Assembly: GCF_009688945.1 (NCBI RefSeq)
Contig: NZ_AP021874.1
Span: 1,178,001-1,242,000, forward strand
Source: Desulfosarcina alkanivorans
GTDB taxonomy: Bacteria; Desulfobacterota; Desulfobacteria; Desulfobacterales; Desulfosarcinaceae
Length of the DNA stretch: 64,000 bases
Reading direction: 5' to 3'
The position numbers and the translations under genes were made by a program. Under the pieces are notes generated by a model. That model was not told the origin of the DNA. It saw only the letters and a list, made by a program, of their open reading frames with translations, and made no database searches. Each line of letters starts with the position of its first letter. Position 1 is the first letter of the stretch. This document shows positions 9,901 through 17,921 of this stretch, piece by piece.

Positions 9901-10586
9901 CGGGGCGGCGTCCCCACCAGGTCTTTGAGCGCCAGTATCGTCCTTTCAGCCGCCTGCCACAGGCTGTCCACATCCAGTGTGGCCGGATCGGGAATCACCT
10001 CTTCGCGGGAGGGATCACCGGACAGCCGCTGCGCCAATGCGGTGGCGGTTTCCACAAACGCGTCGGCACCTGCTGAATAGTTGGAAAGGGCCAGCAGCGT
10101 TTCCAGGCGGTGGCCGTATCGATGCGGCCAATCCGATCGCATCGCTTCGTGCAGGAGCTTCCCCAGCAGGGGGGCGTCGTCGACCACCTCCTGCACGAAC
10201 AGGCTTCCGGTTTCAAAAGGAAATTCCTTCAACAGGGTGTGACAGAAACCGTGGATGGTATAGATGGCGGCATTGTCAAACCCATCCAGGCTCTCCCCCA
10301 GCTTTTGCCGGGCCATATCGGTCAGGTCCGGATCATGGTCCAGACTCTGCTCGATTTTCTGGCGAATGCGCACTTTCAGTTCGCTGGTGGCTTTTTCGGT
10401 AAAAGTCACCAGCAGAATATTCTCCAGTCCGACGTCGGGGTCTTCTTTCAACAGGCGGACCACCAGGTTCTCGATGGTATAGGTCTTTCCCGTCCCGGCA
10501 GATGCCTCCACCAGGGCGTGCCGGGAAAGATCCAGCCGATTGATGTCCTCGATCGGATGAAATGCCGGAGACAGTGAGTCCGTCAT
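6933..10586 (-). CDS. recB: Exodeoxyribonuclease V beta subunit (RecB helicase-nuclease)
   Basis: 3'-5' helicase and nuclease subunit of RecBCD, 1217 residues. Motifs in order: Walker A ASAGTGKTYT from residue 28; VTFTEKATSELKVRI; FVDEFQDTDDVQW (motif II); FLIGDPKQAIYAFRGAD (motif III); TMHVSKGLEFPVVF; and YVAFTRARLKLY. The C-terminal RecB-type nuclease has D1105 (GFVDLVF), D1118 and K1120 (ADWKSN), and the YDLQYQLYT motif, so it looks catalytically intact. The start overlaps the recC stop as ATGA, and its stop overlaps recD. Confidence 0.96.
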   Translation of the reverse strand: MTDSLSPAFHPIEDINRLDLSRHALVEASAGTGKTYTIENLVVRLLKEDPDVGLENILLVTFTEKATSELKVRIRQKIEQSLDHDPDLTDMARQKLGESLDGFDNAAIYTIHGFCHTLLKEFPFETGSLFVQEVVDDAPLLGKLLHEAMRSDWPHRYGHRLETLLALSNYSAGADAFVETATALAQRLSGDPSREEVIPDPATLDVDSLWQAAERTILALKDLVGTPPRLADGYGRLNINKRSRAAILRDMVVPLEQALETVGPGTCRLVEFQAVVAAFGARHSSGRRNIDRLVPEKWLKAGDNLHECPHLAAIRDRLDTLIRLFSDLSHVLMLNSVDRLQKDARETKTRNGWLSYQDMLSRVADFLDGAGADDGIRKIRNRYRVAFVDEFQDTDDVQWRIFSRLFLHDGHDAPDNRLFLIGDPKQAIYAFRGADVFTYLEARQRMANLAGKGRANLYDLRVNWRSTPELVDVFNRMFGQADWFGTRENRGPFDIGYAPSASPDSQPGPCETGCDRSKRPPFNIIDLTSAKSHASAKRLLAETICREIRYLVGQGGIRIADGEGRDRALHFGDIAILVRSQSEFALIEPLLVESSIPFAYYRKPGLFQCRQAHWLSMVLRAVWTPQHAATVRMALLTPFFDMSPAGLGAWRELPAAHASLRLLERWHADARDRRWGPLFQSVMEDSGLTLRHCTDAGWERTETNLQQLFDFLEEAAYSRNLDGGGLVALLDSLRLTGVGAGPDADIHQIEDEGDKVQILTMHVSKGLEFPVVFIAGGLTVRNDSGLQVYHALDAGRPERVCRRVIDLTAATGREQAEKENIDENKRLYYVAFTRARLKLYIPYFPDGRNYGWLGPVCRFVSTSVEQAFKNASGALPSGAWHDAGSTAPSPHERTRRGDDGTKARLNLPTGALLPGTNDFRGRKVSLESFSSIGRWIRRSPVGHDHQPASFRLVDGMGHEDDEPAAAPSTGPADPDVSDGLPGGARMGSMFHHIFENIDFQTVVAGPTDILAHDASRNIIRSAMALYRIEPLWTAPIARMVAATLRMPIDLDGRSLVLGRLTPSRRRHEMEFYFPLATSEPGGTPVPGCTLSAGRCREMMIRGFVDLVFRWQGRYCIADWKSNRLSGGYGQDDMAGEMAAAGYDLQYQLYTVAVLRWLKHQLGDRFDPHRHFGGVFYLFIRGMGAGGADGVFHVPPEQLLPLERLQEIINQQIAGIQW

Positions 10587-13500
10587 GGTAAAAACACCCT
10601 GAAACGCCGCCGGGCCCGATCCAGAATATCCGTGGTCAGGGTCGCCCCGGCCAGTTCGGCGTGCACATCCGCCTCCTCTTGCAGGCTTTCGGCCAGAGAT
10701 TGGTAAAAGGCCCTGCGCCCGGCATCGTCGATCTCATCCTGAGCGACCAATGATCGCAGGTCCCGGTTGGCAAAAATGGTTTCGAAAGGCAGCCACACCA
10801 GCGGCGAGGGGCTGAAAAAGTCGCCGGCCAGCCCGGCCAGGTAGGCTGCGGACCGCCCCCGATCAAGCGTATATGTCAGATCCAGCACGTGCGCCCGGTA
10901 AATGATATGTACGGTCATCGGCTGGGTGTCGGACCAGGGCACCGGTCCACCGCCTGCAGAGGCGGCCAACAGGGTCAGCAGGGGGCCGATCACGTACTTG
11001 TCCGGGTTCTTGGCGGTTCTGTTGGACCCGGTGGTCACCAGGCAGTGCCAGGCCTCATCGTTGCCTTGCCAGACCCATGGCAGACTCCCGCTGATCCGGA
11101 CGCGCTGCGGATACATGCGGGGATCCAGGCCGGCAAGATCGATTGAAACCGGATCCAGTCGAAGCGGGGTATCGCCGGTCTCAACGAAATCATCCATGGC
11201 CGACCCGACAATCACGGCGGAAAAAAACCGCCGGGCCGAGCGCATCTGTGCCACGAAAGGGAAAAGGCATTCGCCGAGCGCCAGAACCTCCTTTTTCAAT
11301 ACGGACCGGTCATGCACGGCAAAGGCGCCGGACGGGGTCCTGCTCTTGCGGGTCAAATCGGCATACGCCGATTCGAATTCCGCCGCCAGTGGTGCCGGAG
11401 AAGGCTGGCTGCATGATCCATCCAGCTGGGACCTCAGCCAGGATTGCACCGGTGCCGTGCGCAGCTGATAATCGACGGGAAACCCGGACGATAGGGGTTC
11501 GTCCTCCCTTTCAGCCAGTTCGGCGGTAGGGTCGGCCTGCTCACCGATGCCCAGGTGATAGCGCCCGACCAGCGCCACCGGGTCCAGCAGAAAGCGGCGG
11601 AGCAGGCCGATGGTCAGGTCGACGGCTTCGGGGAGGGCGTCGTCCGGCGAATCGTCCGGCAGCGAAAAATCCGGATCGTACCGGGCCGCCCGCTCCATTT
11701 CCGCGGATGTGGCCTGATGCGCAAATGCATCCCACAGTCCGCTGCGGCGATAGCAGCTGAGCCGCTGGACACTGCTGTGGTTGACCACTACATCCGACCC
11801 GTCTCCAGCGGCCGGCGGCGTCAGGTAAACCGGACTGTCCGCCTTGATGGGAACCCGGCAGACCCGGAAGGATTGACCGCCCAGGACCTCCTGCTCCACG
11901 AACCGCCGCAGCTGGTGAACCACCGAGCAGGGCGCCAGGTCACGGTCCTTTTGAAGATCACGGGACACATAGCTCAGGTAAAGTTTGTGGCGCACGGATA
12001 CCAGGATTTCCAGAAACAGATAACGATTGCGCTCGGCGGGGGTAATGTCGCCGATGCGCCGTTTTCTGGCCCTTAAATCCAGCAGGCTTTCGGTCACCCG
12101 TCCGGGAAAACGGCCCTCTTCCAAACCCAGTACGTAGACCAGTTTGAAGGGAATGGGGCGCATGGGCATCAGGGCGGAAACCGTCACCCCGCCGGTAAGG
12201 TAGTCCCCCTGCCCGCCGGTGATCCCGTCCAGGTGAGATCTCACAAAGGCCCACAGCGCATCGGCGGTCAACGGTCGGCCGGGCTGCACCTGTGCCAGGG
12301 TATCGTAGCGCACAAAATCGTCAAAGGCACTGACCAGGGATTGAAACACCGCCTCCTCGCCGCGCATGTCCGCTGAAATCGCAGTAAACTGATCCAGCAC
12401 ACGGAAAAAGGCCTCCCGCCAGGCGTGCGCCGATGCGGATGCCATCGTGAGGGCTCCGACGGCCCCGGCCAGCGCTTCCACGAAACCGCAGAATTTCTCC
12501 ACAAGCCGGTCGTCGCCCGTGTTGATATCCGCAAACGGCACCAGGCCCTTAAAATGGCGGTAGGGGTCACCGGCGACGGCATCCGGGCAGGTCATGATCC
12601 GGGAAATCCGCAGGCGCTCCAACCCCTGCCGCCAGGAAAAAAGCCCCCCCGAAGGGACCGCTTCATCCGGAGCCGCCGGCGCTTCAAAATCGTGAAAAAT
12701 GCCCAGCGCGTCGGCCCAGCCGATCCATACGGCCAATGCCTCCGGCCCGTAGTCCCAGCGATGCATCACACAGGGGTTTCGCAGCAGGTCGAACACCTGT
12801 TTTCGGGTAAACCGCCCCCGGGACAAGTCCATGACCGCCAGTACGGCCTGGGCAAAAACGCTTTCCGTCCGGGCACTCGAATCCACCAGGTTATAGGCAA
12901 TCCGGTCGGGCCGTCGGCTGAACACCGAGTCCACCACGGGCTTGTATCGCGCCATGTCCGAAACCATCACGGCAATATCGGTCATGCACAGCTCCGGATC
13001 CGCTTCCAGGTTGTGGAGGATGCTGTGGTAGACGGTTTCCACTTCACGCCGTATGCCCGGGCAGGCCGTGATCTGCAAAGACGTATCCTGGGCCAGCGGA
13101 AATGGGGCCGAAGCCGGCCTCTCCAGGGTGAGCAGGCTGTGGCCGATGGCACCGAGAACCGTGTCCGGTTCGGGGATTTCGGAAAAGCCGGCATGAAAAT
13201 CGTAATCGGTCAGCTGGCACAGCAGGCGGGTGCTTTCCCTGCCGGGCTTGCCCCAAGCGGATAAAAGGGCATGCTCGGGTTCCGCAAAAAGATCGCCTGC
13301 GGACCATTCCGCATCACTGAGTTTCAGGCCGCTGACCTTTTGCCGTCGGATCCATTTTTTTTCAAAGGGGGTTTTGATGTCTTCCCAATATTCGCGCGAC
13401 GGGTTGAGGCTGTATATGTGGATGTCAAAATAGGATCTGAGCCGGGCCAGCAGCTGCAAATGAAATGGGGATATCTGAGACAGCCCGAAAAAATGAACCC

Positions 13501-14164
13501 GAGCAGGCCTGGGGCCGCGATCCCGGCGCCCGGCGGCATCGGAAGCGAATACCTCCCGGGCATAGTCGGCCATGGAGCGAAGCGGACGGCCGGACAACCG
13601 GCCCAGCTGGTCTTTCAGGGAATACATCTTTCGGTAAATCCATCGCTGGCAGCCTTCCATGGCATCCTCCGGCGGGTCGCCGGCCAGCCAGCCCCGGATC
13701 ATGTCCGAGCGGTGATATTCATATTCCTGGAACAATCGGGTCAGTTCCTCGGCGAGCTGCCAGCATCTGATTTCGAGATCGCTGCACATCCCGCCGCCTG
13801 CCGGACAAAGGTATTGGTTGATCGGGGCCAGTTCCGGCGCCTCCCGATCCGGTGCCATGAGAATGAAAAACAGCAGTATTTTCAGGGTATCACGGTCAAG
13901 CCGATCGGATGGGGGGGCCGAAACAGGTTCCAGGGACCGGATCATCTGCCACAATCCGGTTTCCAGGTACTGGAATTCCACATTCATGAAGATGTCTGAT
14001 TGGCGGGCAAGGGTGAGCTTGATCCACTTGGACAGGTTCATATTGGGAACGACCACCACCGGTGGTTCCAGAATATCTGCACCGGTGCCGCCCGGCTTCA
14101 AGTTGTCGCGCAACTTTTCCGCCAGGGGCGCCAGTTGATTGCTGAAATACAGGTCAACACCCAT
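10583..14164 (-). CDS. recC: Exodeoxyribonuclease V gamma subunit (RecC)
   Basis: Chi-recognition and scaffold subunit of RecBCD. The product is about 1193 residues from the ATG at 14164, whose context MGVDLYFSNQLAPLAEKL matches the usual RecC N-terminus. An upstream ATG at 14275 would add 37 atypical residues. Recognisable segments are PNMNLSKWIKL, the helicase-like ALMPMRPIPFKLVYVLGLEEGRFPG region and YLSYVSRDLQKDRDLAPCS. As expected for RecC, intact Walker and nuclease residues are absent. It is the first gene of the recC-recB-recD operon, with four-base overlap to recB. Confidence 0.94.
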   Translation of the reverse strand: MGVDLYFSNQLAPLAEKLRDNLKPGGTGADILEPPVVVVPNMNLSKWIKLTLARQSDIFMNVEFQYLETGLWQMIRSLEPVSAPPSDRLDRDTLKILLFFILMAPDREAPELAPINQYLCPAGGGMCSDLEIRCWQLAEELTRLFQEYEYHRSDMIRGWLAGDPPEDAMEGCQRWIYRKMYSLKDQLGRLSGRPLRSMADYAREVFASDAAGRRDRGPRPARVHFFGLSQISPFHLQLLARLRSYFDIHIYSLNPSREYWEDIKTPFEKKWIRRQKVSGLKLSDAEWSAGDLFAEPEHALLSAWGKPGRESTRLLCQLTDYDFHAGFSEIPEPDTVLGAIGHSLLTLERPASAPFPLAQDTSLQITACPGIRREVETVYHSILHNLEADPELCMTDIAVMVSDMARYKPVVDSVFSRRPDRIAYNLVDSSARTESVFAQAVLAVMDLSRGRFTRKQVFDLLRNPCVMHRWDYGPEALAVWIGWADALGIFHDFEAPAAPDEAVPSGGLFSWRQGLERLRISRIMTCPDAVAGDPYRHFKGLVPFADINTGDDRLVEKFCGFVEALAGAVGALTMASASAHAWREAFFRVLDQFTAISADMRGEEAVFQSLVSAFDDFVRYDTLAQVQPGRPLTADALWAFVRSHLDGITGGQGDYLTGGVTVSALMPMRPIPFKLVYVLGLEEGRFPGRVTESLLDLRARKRRIGDITPAERNRYLFLEILVSVRHKLYLSYVSRDLQKDRDLAPCSVVHQLRRFVEQEVLGGQSFRVCRVPIKADSPVYLTPPAAGDGSDVVVNHSSVQRLSCYRRSGLWDAFAHQATSAEMERAARYDPDFSLPDDSPDDALPEAVDLTIGLLRRFLLDPVALVGRYHLGIGEQADPTAELAEREDEPLSSGFPVDYQLRTAPVQSWLRSQLDGSCSQPSPAPLAAEFESAYADLTRKSRTPSGAFAVHDRSVLKKEVLALGECLFPFVAQMRSARRFFSAVIVGSAMDDFVETGDTPLRLDPVSIDLAGLDPRMYPQRVRISGSLPWVWQGNDEAWHCLVTTGSNRTAKNPDKYVIGPLLTLLAASAGGGPVPWSDTQPMTVHIIYRAHVLDLTYTLDRGRSAAYLAGLAGDFFSPSPLVWLPFETIFANRDLRSLVAQDEIDDAGRRAFYQSLAESLQEEADVHAELAGATLTTDILDRARRRFRVFLP

Positions 14165-14321
14165 GGATTGTGTTTCCGGTAAGCAGATCGCCGGTTGCCG
14201 GCGACGGGGTCCATCGGGAAAAAGATTAAAGACGAACGGCAAAATAACAGCCCGGGCCATATTTTGCAATTTCATTTAAAAAGGATTGGCAGGGGGTGAA
14301 GACACCGCGTCAGATGGAGAC

Positions 14322-14510
14322 TCAATCCTCACGCATCTCGTTGACCACCTCTTCGACGACCGCTTTGCAAAAGTCCTCGCCGACAAGATCGACCCGTCCG
14401 TTTTCCTTGTCGTATCTGATGCGGCACCCGTATTCCTGAACCATGCTGTCCGCAATTTTCGCCACCACTTCCAGATTCCGGTTTTGTTTTTTGATTTCGA
14501 AAGGTTTCAT
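14322..14510 (-). CDS. Small hypothetical protein, 62 residues
   Basis: Soluble, acidic protein beginning MKPFEIKKQNRNLEVVAKIADSM. A strong AAGGAGG site lies 10 nt before the ATG, which argues for real translation. Predicted character is helix (about residues 12-27), a short strand-rich middle (CRIRYDKENGRVDLV) and a C-terminal helix (FCKAVVEEVVNEM). I do not recognise the family. It lies downstream of a long non-coding stretch with a palindromic operator-like site at 14715-14731, and just upstream of recC. Confidence 0.6.
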   Translation of the reverse strand: MKPFEIKKQNRNLEVVAKIADSMVQEYGCRIRYDKENGRVDLVGEDFCKAVVEEVVNEMRED

Positions 14511-14714
14511 ATCGACAGGCCTCCTTCCTGGAGCCCCCGTGTTGATCGATTGCCCGAAAGGGGGGCATCATGCCTGGCAATCATCAGGACGGCGCATTCA
14601 ATGGAGAAATCAGCATAAGTTATGCCAGCACTGAAGAATGAACCTTTTCTAATTGATATTAATGAAAATTTAAATTTTCCAGATTCACAGTCGGTCAAAA
14701 ATGAGAAGAAAGAA

Positions 14715-14731
14715 TTACCACATTGTGGTAA
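14715..14731. promoter_or_regulatory. Operator-like inverted repeat TTACCACA-N-TGTGGTAA
   Basis: Perfect 8-bp arms around a single central base. It is centred about 27 bp upstream of a possible minus-strand -35 element. The one-base spacer makes an RNA hairpin unlikely, so a dimeric regulator site is more plausible. A near-identical palindrome occurs at 60327-60342. Confidence 0.35.
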
Positions 14732-14762
14732 ACTTTTCACATATTGCCCCCATCGTGCCAGC

Positions 14763-14798
14763 CCCATCCCCCGGAACGGCCTTGCTCCGGGGGATGGG
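14763..14798 (-). terminator. Strong hairpin, probable terminator of the secreted-protein gene
   Basis: A stem of 13 bp with a 10-nt loop (CATCCCCCGGA paired with TCCGGGGGATG, plus flanking C-G pairs). It lies about 40 nt downstream of the stop codon at 14839. There is no T-tract, so termination strength is uncertain. Confidence 0.45.
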
Positions 14799-14838
14799 CG
14801 TTACCGGCGTCAGGATCCGACCGGTTGCAGGACGGCCT

Positions 14839-15246
14839 TTACCTGCCGGCCACCCAAATGCGGTCCCTGGTCCAGTGACCGCGGTTGGTTTTCACCTTCA
14901 TCCAGTGCCCCGGCACCCAGCGGCCTTTTCGGTTGTAGTGGCCCGGATTCCATATTTTTTCATAGGTGGGCGGCACCCAGGTCTTCTTCCATTCCCAATG
15001 GCCACATCGATGCCGGGCGCCGGCATGGGAACGCGGCCCCGGTTCTGGCGGCATATAAACCACCTGCGGCGAACGTTGCGCCTGATGGGCCTGGTAGATG
15101 GCATGACCCAGTATCGCGGCCCCCACCCCGATGGCAACCCCCTCCCAGCGGTGTCTCTGTTTGGCGCCTGCCAGGGCGGGTGACGGGAGCATGGTCATTG
15201 TGAAAACGGTGATAACCAGACCGGCAAGCAGCTTTTTCGTACCCAT
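14839..15246 (-). CDS. Secreted glycine-zipper/W-repeat protein, ECF-regulated
   Basis: 135-residue exported protein from the ATG at 15246, which has AAAGGAG 7 nt upstream. A signal peptide (MGTKKLLAGLVITVFTMTML, cleavage near SPALAG) is followed by KQRHRWEGVAIGVGAAILG, a short glycine-zipper-like hydrophobic stretch. The C-terminal half is rich in Trp, His and basic residues with a repeated W-x-x-G-H pattern (WNPGHY, WVPGHW). The mature N-terminus is nearly identical to that of the protein at 18096-18527, so the two are paralogues. An ECF-type promoter lies at 15278-15304. Function is unknown; an envelope-stress role is inferred. Confidence 0.75.
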   Translation of the reverse strand: MGTKKLLAGLVITVFTMTMLPSPALAGAKQRHRWEGVAIGVGAAILGHAIYQAHQAQRSPQVVYMPPEPGPRSHAGARHRCGHWEWKKTWVPPTYEKIWNPGHYNRKGRWVPGHWMKVKTNRGHWTRDRIWVAGR

Positions 15247-15277
15247 GGTGAATCTCCTTTCGCGTTGTTTTACTCCC

Positions 15278-15304
15278 TTAGACACCGTAAGGGACGAAAA
15301 GTTC
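15278..15304 (-). promoter_or_regulatory. ECF sigma-type promoter for the 15246 gene
   Basis: On the minus strand, -35 GAACTT (15299-15304) and -10 GTCTAA (15278-15283) are separated by 15 nt ending in GGT. The same architecture precedes the ECF sigma gene and the paralogous secreted-protein gene. The predicted transcript start is about 25 nt before the start codon. Confidence 0.7.
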
Positions 15305-15405
15305 ACCCTGAGGCACGGGACCTGTAAAAAAAACCGGCTGCAAGAGGCACCGGCGAGTCTGCCGCGAATGGGGCCGGGATGGCCGTTGAGGTCTGTCCGC
15401 AGCCC

Positions 15406-15861
15406 TTAATGGCTGCTGGAAATTTTGAAGATGAGGTTGCCGTTTTTATATTTGGGACCACCGACAAAAAGGCTTCCCCGGTTGAGGAGTTGGATCTGGG
15501 TCTGAAAAACGGTCCGTTTCCGCTTCATCATCTGAAGCCCGATGTCCGCCCGCTTGCCGCTGATCTTGTGAGGGGTGATTTTAAGTCGCCGGTTCCCGGG
15601 CAGGGACACCATGCCGGACTGGCCGGATTGCAGGGTCAGGCGTTCGCTGCCCAGCAGGCGATAGGAGGTGTAATTAAACATGGATTGTAATTCACCGATG
15701 TACCGCGCCAGTTGCGGATCGACGACGGTGTCCTGGCGCGCGGCGAGAATGGTCTCAACGCTGATCCGACAGCTTTCTTTGGCCATCAGGGATCCGGGTA
15801 CGCCGACCCAGGAAAGCATCAATACAGCAAACACCAGCACACAGGAGTATCTAAACCGCAT
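15406..15861 (-). CDS. Periplasmic hypothetical protein of the ECF operon
   Basis: 151 residues from the ATG at 15861 (MRFRYSCVLVFAVLML), which provides a clean signal peptide ending near MAKES. The mature part contains a helical stretch (YIGELQSMFNYTSYRLLG) and beta-rich segments (LTLQSGQSGMVSLPG, GSLFVGGPKYKNGNLIFKI). I do not recognise the family. Its start overlaps the end of the anti-sigma gene by 11 bp, so it is the third gene of the sigma/anti-sigma operon and may act in signal sensing or as a target in the periplasm. Confidence 0.65.
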   Translation of the reverse strand: MRFRYSCVLVFAVLMLSWVGVPGSLMAKESCRISVETILAARQDTVVDPQLARYIGELQSMFNYTSYRLLGSERLTLQSGQSGMVSLPGNRRLKITPHKISGKRADIGLQMMKRKRTVFQTQIQLLNRGSLFVGGPKYKNGNLIFKISSSH

Positions 15862-16351
15862 TTTGATCACTTTCCACGTCCGGATCTTCATTGTACCAGA
15901 GTATGGTTTGTCGCGTTTCGGGAGTTTCGAAAATCATAACAGATGACACCGATCCTGTAAAAGAGTTTATGATTGCGCTGGGTGCCGGCGATGATTTGGC
16001 CACGAACGTGGGATAGGCGAAAAAAATCAGGATGCAGGCGGTGACGGCAGCCGGAATCGCGTATTTCAATGAGGCCCGAAACGTGGAGAAACCGCCCCGG
16101 GAACGATGCTGCCGAAGGGCTTTGGTCAGCACCTGTTTCTCGAGGGCCATAAAATCCACCGCATCGGTGGCCTGTTCAATCCGGTCGTGGAAATCCTGCG
16201 AGAAAGCGACCATGGCATCCGCCTGACGCCGACATGTCCGGCAATGCTCAAGATGGGCCGCCATGCGGGCCTTTTCTGCGGCATCCAGGTCACCGTCCAG
16301 ATATCGATCCAGCAGGCCGCCATCGCAGTCGTTTCCAGGTGGCTGGGTCAT
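15851..16351 (-). CDS. Zinc-finger anti-sigma factor, membrane-anchored
   Basis: 166-residue negative regulator of the adjacent ECF sigma factor. The N-terminal cytoplasmic domain has the ZAS zinc motif H33-x3-C37-x2-C40 (HLEHCRTC). One transmembrane segment (YAIPAAVTACILIFFAYPTF) separates it from a short periplasmic tail. The ATG at 16351 overlaps the sigma-factor stop as ATGA; the frame extends much further upstream, but that part is a shadow of the sigma gene. Release of sigma would be expected on an envelope signal, the usual mechanism for this family. Confidence 0.88.
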   Translation of the reverse strand: MTQPPGNDCDGGLLDRYLDGDLDAAEKARMAAHLEHCRTCRRQADAMVAFSQDFHDRIEQATDAVDFMALEKQVLTKALRQHRSRGGFSTFRASLKYAIPAAVTACILIFFAYPTFVAKSSPAPSAIINSFTGSVSSVMIFETPETRQTILWYNEDPDVESDQNAV

Positions 16352-16920
16352 TTTTCGTCCTCCATCAAGGGCTGCAGGATCTCCCTGAGCCGCTTGCGCG
16401 CATTGAACAGCCGGGATCTCACCGTTCCCAGTTTGATGCCGACGGCATCGGCAATCGCTTCGTAGGAGAGGCCCTCCAGTTCCCTGAGCACGAAAACCGT
16501 TCTGGTCTGCTCCGGCAGCTTCTTCAGGGCATCGTCGATCTGCTGACGGGTCTGGGCGCCGGCCACCCGGTTTTCGGGAGAGGGCAGATCGCTTTCGAGC
16601 GCTTTCCCCTGCTGATCGTCGGTGTCGTCCGAGGTGACGTGCAACCATCTGAACCGCCGCGCCCACCGCCGTTTCCAGTTCAGGCAGCGGTTGACCGTGA
16701 TGCGGTGCAGCCAGGTGGTCAATGAGGCATCCCCTCTGAAATTACCGACACTTTGATAGACCTGCAGAAAAACTTCCTGCACAATGTCCTGGCTTTCTTC
16801 GGCATCGAGGGTGATTCCAAAGGCAATGGAAAAGAGCTTCCTGCGAAAACGGCGAACCAGCAGTTGGAACGCCCATTCATCGCCCCGCTGCAGCCTTAAG
16901 ACCAGTTCCTCGTCATGCAC
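16348..16920 (-). CDS. ECF (RpoE-type) RNA polymerase sigma factor
   Basis: Extracytoplasmic-function sigma factor with region 2 (LLVRRFRRKLFSIAFG, DIVQEVFLQVYQS, TWLHRITVNRCLNWKRR) and region 4 (FVLRELEGLSYEAIADA, GTVRSRLFNARKRLR). A GTG at 16947 is possible, but it lies inside the -10 element of the predicted promoter, so I favour the GTG at 16920 (190 residues); neither has an obvious Shine-Dalgarno. The stop overlaps the anti-sigma start. An upstream promoter identical in form to those of two other local genes suggests autoregulation. Confidence 0.9.
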   Translation of the reverse strand: MHDEELVLRLQRGDEWAFQLLVRRFRRKLFSIAFGITLDAEESQDIVQEVFLQVYQSVGNFRGDASLTTWLHRITVNRCLNWKRRWARRFRWLHVTSDDTDDQQGKALESDLPSPENRVAGAQTRQQIDDALKKLPEQTRTVFVLRELEGLSYEAIADAVGIKLGTVRSRLFNARKRLREILQPLMEDEK

Positions 16921-16939
16921 GATTCTGTTTTGTATGGTT

Positions 16940-16966
16940 TTAGACACCGGTCAAAGGAAAAAGTTC
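16940..16966 (-). promoter_or_regulatory. Autoregulatory ECF-type promoter of the sigma operon
   Basis: Minus-strand -35 GAACTT (16961-16966), 15-nt spacer and -10 GTCTAA (16940-16945). The same elements and spacing occur at 15278-15304 and 18558-18584. ECF sigma factors commonly transcribe their own operon, so the match points to the sigma factor encoded directly downstream. Confidence 0.7.
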
Positions 16967-17148
16967 AGTGTTTTTAGGTTTTAAGGCAGCGGCAGGAACC
17001 TGCGTCATCCTGATCCTCGGTAGCAAGACGCACCACCGGTGAATGACAAGGGGTCGATTGTGCGTTTTTAGCAAGCCGGAAAAGAGGTTGGATAATAGAT
17101 GGATTTCCAATCCCGGTCAAATGAATTTTTGGCGTCCCGCCCAGTGCA

Positions 17149-17185
17149 GAAAAGCACGGGTGCGCCATCACCTCCCGTGCTTTTC
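17149..17185 (-). terminator. Hairpin downstream of the OmpA-family gene
   Basis: A perfect 12-bp stem (GAAAAGCACGGG with CCCGTGCTTTTC) and 13-nt loop, 28 nt after the stop of the OmpA-like gene. No T-tract follows on the minus strand. Confidence 0.5.
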
Positions 17186-17212
17186 CGGCCTATGCCTGCT
17201 GGATCGGGTCGA

Positions 17213-17869
17213 TTATCCCTGGGCGTTTGGATTGATGCGGATTTCCACCCTGCGGTTCATCTGCCGCCCGACCGGTGTGGCGTTGGTCGCCACCGGCCGG
17301 CTCTCGCCGAAGCCGAGTATATTGATCCGCCGGGTCTGAACACCACGCTGCACCAGCAGGTTCCTGACGCTGTTGGCACGCCGTTCGGAAAGCTGCTGGT
17401 TGTATGTTTCAGAGCCGGTGCTGTCCGTATGGCCTTCCACAAGAATGGCGGTCTGGGGATACCTGATCATGATCTGGGCGATTCGGTCCAGTTCATTATA
17501 CAGGCCGGGACGGACGACATCGGAATCCAGATCGAAGCTGACATCCCCTTTAAGGGTAATGGCAAGCAGTTCCCCCTCCCTTCTGACAGCAGCCGCTTCG
17601 GAAGCGGCCAGGGCGTCACGCATTTCCGCCTCCTGCCGGTCCATCATCTGGCCGACGCCTGCCCCCGCGGCAGCGCCCACGGCAGCACCGGCCGCCGCAC
17701 CGATAAGGGTTCCCTCGGTATCCCGGCCAATCGCCTGGCCCAGCACGGCACCGGCCACCGCGCCGCCGGCGGCACCGTAGGCGGCGCCCTTGCCGGTTTT
17801 GGTCTGGGGGGCGGCACAACCGCTCAATACAAACATTCCTATCATCCCGATCAGGATCATTTTTTTCAT
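17213..17869 (-). CDS. OmpA-family glycine-zipper lipoprotein
   Basis: Outer-membrane lipoprotein that probably ties the outer membrane to peptidoglycan. A lipobox (MFVLSGC, Cys18) is followed by a long glycine-zipper region (AAYGAAGGAVAGAVLGQAIG, then repeated GAAAGAAVGAAAG) and a C-terminal OmpA domain (about 105-218) with VEGHTDSTGSETYNQQLSERRA, the peptidoglycan-binding core, and NRRVEIRI. The 218-residue length and order match YiaD-like proteins. The ribosome-binding site is AGGAGGAG. It has its own sigma70-like promoter rather than the ECF-type element of its neighbours. Confidence 0.9.
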   Translation of the reverse strand: MKKMILIGMIGMFVLSGCAAPQTKTGKGAAYGAAGGAVAGAVLGQAIGRDTEGTLIGAAAGAAVGAAAGAGVGQMMDRQEAEMRDALAASEAAAVRREGELLAITLKGDVSFDLDSDVVRPGLYNELDRIAQIMIRYPQTAILVEGHTDSTGSETYNQQLSERRANSVRNLLVQRGVQTRRINILGFGESRPVATNATPVGRQMNRRVEIRINPNAQG

Positions 17870-17892
17870 CGCCTCGAATCTCCTCCTGCACG

Positions 17893-17921
17893 CTATAAAA
17901 AGAGAATTTTTATGGTGTTAA
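17893..17921 (-). promoter_or_regulatory. Sigma70-like promoter for the OmpA-family gene
   Basis: Minus-strand TTAACA (17916-17921) and TTATAG (17893-17898) with a 17-nt AT-rich spacer, 24 nt upstream of the start codon. The match to consensus is partial. Confidence 0.4.

Larger units (their letters stand above)
14511..14838. other. Long non-coding region with promoter-like and palindromic elements
   Basis: This 328-bp AT-rich gap precedes the 62-residue gene. It holds a perfect palindrome (GAAAATTTAAATTTTC, 14664-14679), a minus-strand TTGACC (14693-14698) with a TTTAAA-like element 18 nt downstream that could form a weak promoter, an inverted repeat at 14715-14731, and a strong GC hairpin at 14763-14798. 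No further gene is seen. Confidence 0.4.

Noticed and set aside
15851..16666. Anti-sigma frame extended to 271 residues
   Set aside because: The first 105 residues overlap the sigma-factor gene in another frame; ATG 16351 overlapping the sigma stop is the real start.
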